Source of the DNA: Aquirhabdus sp.
GTDB lineage: Bacteria > Pseudomonadota > Gammaproteobacteria > Pseudomonadales > Moraxellaceae
Length of the DNA: 54,626 nt
Direction: 5' to 3'
NCBI GenBank assembly: GCA_030149815.1
Contig: JASLHI010000001.1
Coordinates: forward strand, 1-54,626
Positions 51,002-54,626 of this stretch are shown in pieces. Below the pieces are notes generated by a model. That model saw nothing but the letters and a program-made list of their open reading frames with translations, was not told where the DNA came from and searched no databases. The first letter of the stretch is position 1; each line of letters starts with the position of its first letter. The position numbers and the translations under genes were made by a program.

Positions 51002-52666
51002 TTAAAGAGCTGGTGTTAAATCGAGCGACGCAGTTAAGTCACCCATTTTTACACCACCATTTCTCACTAACGCAGCATCACGTTGCGTCAGACCTGGTAA
51101 TGTATCAAGTCCATAAACGCGTGTGATAAAACGTAGAATCGATGCTGTATCGTATTGAGTATGATCGACATAACCCTTTTTCGACCATGGGGAAATGATC
51201 AACGCTGGAATACGTGTACCTGGACCCCAGAAATCGCCTTTTGGCACTTGCTTATGATCCCAGAATCCACCGTTTTCATCATAGGTAATCACGATTACCA
51301 TATTTTTCCACTGTGGACTTCGCTGCAATTGCGCAACAACATTGGCAATATGTGCATCACCATCAGCAATGCTGGCATAACCAGGATGCTGATTTAGGTT
51401 ACCTTGTGGCTTATAAAACGATACCGCTGGCAATGTACCCGCAGCAGCATCTTGCAAGAAGCTTGCATCAAAGTCTTTCAAATGCTGATTACGATACGCC
51501 AATGATGTTGGCTGAGTTGGGTCAAACTCTTTGAAGTAGTTAAACGGCTGATGGTGCGGCTGGAATTGAGTTCTACCCGCATAAATCACTGCACGCGTTG
51601 TATTCGACGCATCTGCAGTCGCGGCATTCCACGCACCAGCATACCAAGCCCAAGATACACCTTTTTTATCCAACAAATCGCCAATCGTAGTTGTCGTCTG
51701 TGGATACATCGTTCCTTTGTTGCCTAAATCAGCAGTGGCAGAATTAGCACCTGTCGCAGTCAAATTACCACTTGGCTGATAAGGCGGTTGCATGGTGTTT
51801 ACACCATAATACTGATTGTCGCCTGCATAATTCAGTGGTGTCAGCGTGCTGTCATTCACAAACTTAGGAATACCCGCAATTGCAGATGTAGGCGAAGTTG
51901 CACTTTGTGTGAGTGTGTTTGTCCCTGGATTTAATACTGAAACAGAAGATGGAACAGCAGCACCCGTCGCTGGATACACTGGCGCACACGCACAAATGAG
52001 ATATTGATGATTCAAGAATGAACCACCGAATGCACCTTGGAAGAAGTTATCCGCTAAAGCATATTGTTTAGCAAGGTTCCACATCGCCATTTTGCTACCA
52101 TCATAGTAGCCCATGACCAAACCACCTGCGTCAGCATAAGCAGCAAACTTGTCGTTTTTGCCACCGTTAATTTGCATTTGGTTGTTGAAGAAGCGATGGT
52201 ATAGATCACGCGTAATCACAGATTGATCGACCACAGTACCTGTTTTCTGGAAGCCACCAGCTGCAGCATTTGCATCAATCTGAAATGGAAGATTATCCTG
52301 TGCTGCTGTTTGTCCTTCTGGAATCGTCACAGATTGACCCGCAACGGTCACGCCCCCCCAAACTTTAGGTAACTTTGCCAAAATCGTATTCGCTGCATCA
52401 CGATCAGTTTGAGGAATATATGAACCAACTGCTGTCGGGTTTACACCAGGAATCCCATCAGCACCCGGAAATAAACCATAAATGTTGTCAAATCCACGAT
52501 TTTCCGCATAAATGACCACAACAGTTTTTACATCTTTCTGTAATTGTGTAGTTTGAAAGGCTGGATCTGTAACGTCTGCTACACCAGCTCCTCCCCCACC
52601 ACCACAACCCGAAAGAGCCGCAGACATTAAAGCGACGATCGGTAATACTCGAAATAGAGAATTCAT
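51002..52666 (-). CDS. AcpA/phospholipase C-like phosphoesterase lipoprotein
   Basis: Protein of 554 aa with a lipoprotein signal (LSGC, Cys21, followed by a Gly run). The phosphoesterase family core is visible: VKTVVVIYAENRGFDNIYGL near the start of the domain (metal-site ENRGFDN), QINGGKNDKFAAYADAGGLV, VITYDENGGFWDH and GTRIPALIISPWSKKGYVDH. These proteins are acid phosphatases or phospholipases C (AcpA type). It is exported and anchored to a membrane. Substrate not told. Confidence 0.88.
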   Translation of the reverse strand: MNSLFRVLPIVALMSAALSGCGGGGGAGVADVTDPAFQTTQLQKDVKTVVVIYAENRGFDNIYGLFPGADGIPGVNPTAVGSYIPQTDRDAANTILAKLPKVWGGVTVAGQSVTIPEGQTAAQDNLPFQIDANAAAGGFQKTGTVVDQSVITRDLYHRFFNNQMQINGGKNDKFAAYADAGGLVMGYYDGSKMAMWNLAKQYALADNFFQGAFGGSFLNHQYLICACAPVYPATGAAVPSSVSVLNPGTNTLTQSATSPTSAIAGIPKFVNDSTLTPLNYAGDNQYYGVNTMQPPYQPSGNLTATGANSATADLGNKGTMYPQTTTTIGDLLDKKGVSWAWYAGAWNAATADASNTTRAVIYAGRTQFQPHHQPFNYFKEFDPTQPTSLAYRNQHLKDFDASFLQDAAAGTLPAVSFYKPQGNLNQHPGYASIADGDAHIANVVAQLQRSPQWKNMVIVITYDENGGFWDHKQVPKGDFWGPGTRIPALIISPWSKKGYVDHTQYDTASILRFITRVYGLDTLPGLTQRDAALVRNGGVKMGDLTASLDLTPAL

Positions 52667-52920
52667 TTTAGTTTTCCATGTGCGTAAGTTGACTAAAGAA
52701 ATTGAGTTGATATCGATTAGACCCCAACATTCTTGTCAACGCGCATGTCAATCTCGTGACGAATTCATTAAACTTAAAACAAATTTATAACCAAAAATGA
52801 AATATTTCTCCTTTTTTCCAGTTAAATACACCAAACAACGACGAAAAATAAATAGGTGTCATGGCAATGACATCTTCTTGAAATATTCTGCATCTACTCA
52901 TTTTTTAACTAAATCCCGTG

Positions 52921-54246
52921 ATGCCTATTTCACTGACAAAGCCCGTCCAACCGAAACTGATCTCGCTGCTGCTCATGACCACCAGTGTGATGTTTTGCAT
53001 CAATCTTTCTGGCTGTAGCGAAAAAGAAAAAAATCATACAGCCCAGCAACCATCAAACACTTCAAAAACAAGTATCAGCACGCAAACAAAATCATCAGAC
53101 ACAGACGATGTTTATGCAATGCAATCAAAGATTCAACCAGACTTTAAAAAAATGCAGGCGCTAGGTCGACAAATCTTTTTTGACCCAGCACTGTCAGCAT
53201 CAGGAAAAATGTCTTGTGCCAGCTGCCACAGCCCACAGTTTGCCTTCGGCCCACCTAACGGGCGATCAGTACAATTGGGCGGCGTAGACATGACAGACAT
53301 GGGAACACGTGCTGTGCCTTCCCTACGCTATCAACAAAATGTGCCCGCATTTAGCGAGCATCATTTTGATGAAGATTTTGATGAAAGTGTCGATCAAGGT
53401 GCTGTCGGTGGACACGACTGGGACGGACGTGCTGCGACAACACATGCGCAATCGGCAATGCCGTTATTATCCAAATATGAGATGGCTAATAGCAGCCAAG
53501 CCGAAGTGGTACGTAAATTACGCCGAGCCCCTTATGCTGCACAGTTTAAAGATACCTTTGGCGCAGATGCTTTAGACGATGACGACAAAGCGTTCAAATG
53601 GACAACACTTGCGCTTGAGATGTATCAACAAGATCCAAAAACGTTTTATCCATACGATAGCAAATACGACGCATTTCTACGCGGCAAAATCAAACTGACC
53701 CAACAAGAACAACACGGACTAGAAGTCTTCAATGATCCAACCAAAGGAAATTGTGCGTCATGTCATATCAGCAGAATCAGTAATACGGGAACTTTCCCTG
53801 CGTTTTCAGATTTTGGACTGATTGCGATCGGTGTACCACGCAATCAAGAGTTGACAGTCAATCATAATCCCAACTTCTATGATATGGGTGCCTGCGGGCC
53901 TGATCGTACCGACTTAAAAGGAAAAACTCAGTATTGCGGCGCGTTCCGCACACCAAGTCTACGCAACGTTGCATTGCGTAAAACCTTCTTTCACAATGGG
54001 AAATTTCATAGCCTAGAACAAGTCATTCAGTTCTACTCTACTCGTGATACCAATCCCGAAAAATGGTATCCCAAAAACAAAGATGGCAGTATCAACAAAT
54101 ACGATGATCTGCCAAAACAATATCATGGCAATATTAATGTCGATGCGCCATTTAACCGTAAGCAAGGCGACAAGCCTTTACTCAATGCGACTGAAATACG
54201 AGACATGATTGCGTTTTTGAATACATTAACCGATGGATATAAATGA
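52921..54246 (+). CDS. Di-haem cytochrome c peroxidase-like lipoprotein
   Basis: Protein of 441 aa. Lipoprotein signal (NLSGC, Cys31 from this start), a Ser/Thr/Gln-rich linker, then two haem c motifs, C99-ASC-H103 (CASCHSPQ) and C278-ASC-H282 (CASCHISR), as in the CcpA/MauG family. GAFRTPSLRNVALRKTFFHN is a typical C-terminal family segment. It probably reduces peroxide or oxidises an unknown partner in the periplasm. A GTG one codon earlier (52918) is an alternative start. Confidence 0.88.
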   Translation: MPISLTKPVQPKLISLLLMTTSVMFCINLSGCSEKEKNHTAQQPSNTSKTSISTQTKSSDTDDVYAMQSKIQPDFKKMQALGRQIFFDPALSASGKMSCASCHSPQFAFGPPNGRSVQLGGVDMTDMGTRAVPSLRYQQNVPAFSEHHFDEDFDESVDQGAVGGHDWDGRAATTHAQSAMPLLSKYEMANSSQAEVVRKLRRAPYAAQFKDTFGADALDDDDKAFKWTTLALEMYQQDPKTFYPYDSKYDAFLRGKIKLTQQEQHGLEVFNDPTKGNCASCHISRISNTGTFPAFSDFGLIAIGVPRNQELTVNHNPNFYDMGACGPDRTDLKGKTQYCGAFRTPSLRNVALRKTFFHNGKFHSLEQVIQFYSTRDTNPEKWYPKNKDGSINKYDDLPKQYHGNINVDAPFNRKQGDKPLLNATEIRDMIAFLNTLTDGYK

Positions 54247-54390
54247 TTTTTCAATATATCTTTTCTTTTAATCCGTCCTGAGCAACTGTTTGAGTCAGGA
54301 GAAAAATATTTAGTTGATGTTCTCTTGGATCAAACTAAATTTTTAAGAACTCCTCCCTGTGCGCGAGTTTTGCGAAGGACACGGTTTTGC

Positions 54391-54416
54391 TTCCTTTTTC
54401 CAAGAAAAAAGGAAGA
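54391..54416. repeat. Hairpin in the gap after the peroxidase gene
   Basis: CTTCCTTTTT / AAAAAAGGAAG inverted repeat inside a 260-bp gap (54247-54506). The surrounding sequence looks like a short dispersed chromosomal repeat; I see no gene in this gap. Confidence 0.5.
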
Positions 54417-54506
54417 CCCGCGGTAGGCGAATCCTTCCATTACAAAGTTAAACGATAAGACACCCACGAAATAAGAATTTTTATTAAGGGGCTGTAGTAG
54501 AACAGG

Positions 54507-54626
54507 TTAAATTTCTGTCCAAATGAGTAGTGTTTTTAGCTGCTCTTTTGGACTCCCATAATTGAATCTAAACTCACATTCTTTAAGAAACAAGGGAAAT
54601 GTTTTTCGATCAATTCCGTTGTATTT
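54507..54626 (-). CDS. Transposase, C-terminal end (cut by the window edge)
   Basis: Minus-strand reading enters from the window edge and ends at TAA (54507-54509). The last 39 residues include FPLFLKECEFRFNYGSPKEQ and LLIWTEI, which look like the end of an IS1595/ISXO2-type transposase. GGGGCTGTAGTAGAAC (54488-54503) just beyond the stop may be the terminal inverted repeat. Family assignment tentative. Confidence 0.55.
   Translation of the reverse strand, partial: KYNGIDRKTFPLFLKECEFRFNYGSPKEQLKTLLIWTEI

Overview
The window reads as a Gram-negative gammaproteobacterial chromosome, most probably Acinetobacter or another Moraxellaceae. The evidence is moderate-to-low GC, an ExbB/ExbD/TonB-like cluster with large TPR proteins, a PiuC-type hydroxylase beside a catecholate-type TonB receptor, and Acinetobacter-like lipoproteins. 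This host assignment is from memory of gene content, not from a search. A complete Mu-type transposable prophage of about 37.8 kb sits inside the chromosome.

Left host arm (1-13051, all minus strand). First comes an energy-transduction operon: a periplasmic protein, two TPR proteins, a small exported protein, ExbB, two ExbD paralogues and a proline/glycine-rich TonB-like protein. Then come piuC-like and piuA-like iron genes. The receptor has a visible sigma70-type promoter overlapped by a Fur-box-like sequence.

Prophage (proposed 13052-50850, TG...CA ends, flanked by a 6-bp direct repeat acaatg). Its layout is that of BcepMu rather than Mu: the replication/early block runs leftward from a central control region, and the lysis and virion genes run rightward. 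Early block, in transcription order: BcepMu gp16-like regulator, small membrane protein, HTH protein, DUF3102 protein, MuA-type DDE transposase, MuB-type ATPase, a 54-aa membrane protein, a zinc-ribbon protein, DUF3164 protein, HU-like protein, three unknown proteins, GemA/gp16, a Mor/C-family activator and a NinX-like protein. Control region (22.3-23.1 kb): a CI/LexA-type repressor with four operator-like palindromes, two of them inside its own gene, and a lipoprotein gene behind it. Late block: lysis genes, Mu-like DNA packaging and head genes, then a contractile tail with P2/Mu-type baseplate, tail fibres, a Com-like zinc protein and a cytosine methyltransferase.

The late genes are preceded at four places by the same 18-bp element (NTTAAA[G/C]-N3-[A/G]TTAAAAG), always exactly 20 bp upstream of a -10-like hexamer. 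This is best explained as the binding site of the phage's Mor-family activator. At two of the four sites the start codon lies where transcription should begin, which predicts leaderless messages. The most unusual feature is at the right end. The methyltransferase gene contains a second, 289-codon open frame on the same strand, +1 shifted and with its own ribosome-binding site. Its protein resembles a phage protein family that I recognise in its own right. Both frames overlap and follow a com-like gene, as mom does in Mu.

Right host arm (50857-54626): an AcpA/phospholipase C-like lipoprotein (minus), a di-haem cytochrome c peroxidase-like lipoprotein (plus) and, at the very edge, the C-terminal end of a transposase on the minus strand. 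No tRNA, rRNA or CRISPR array was seen.
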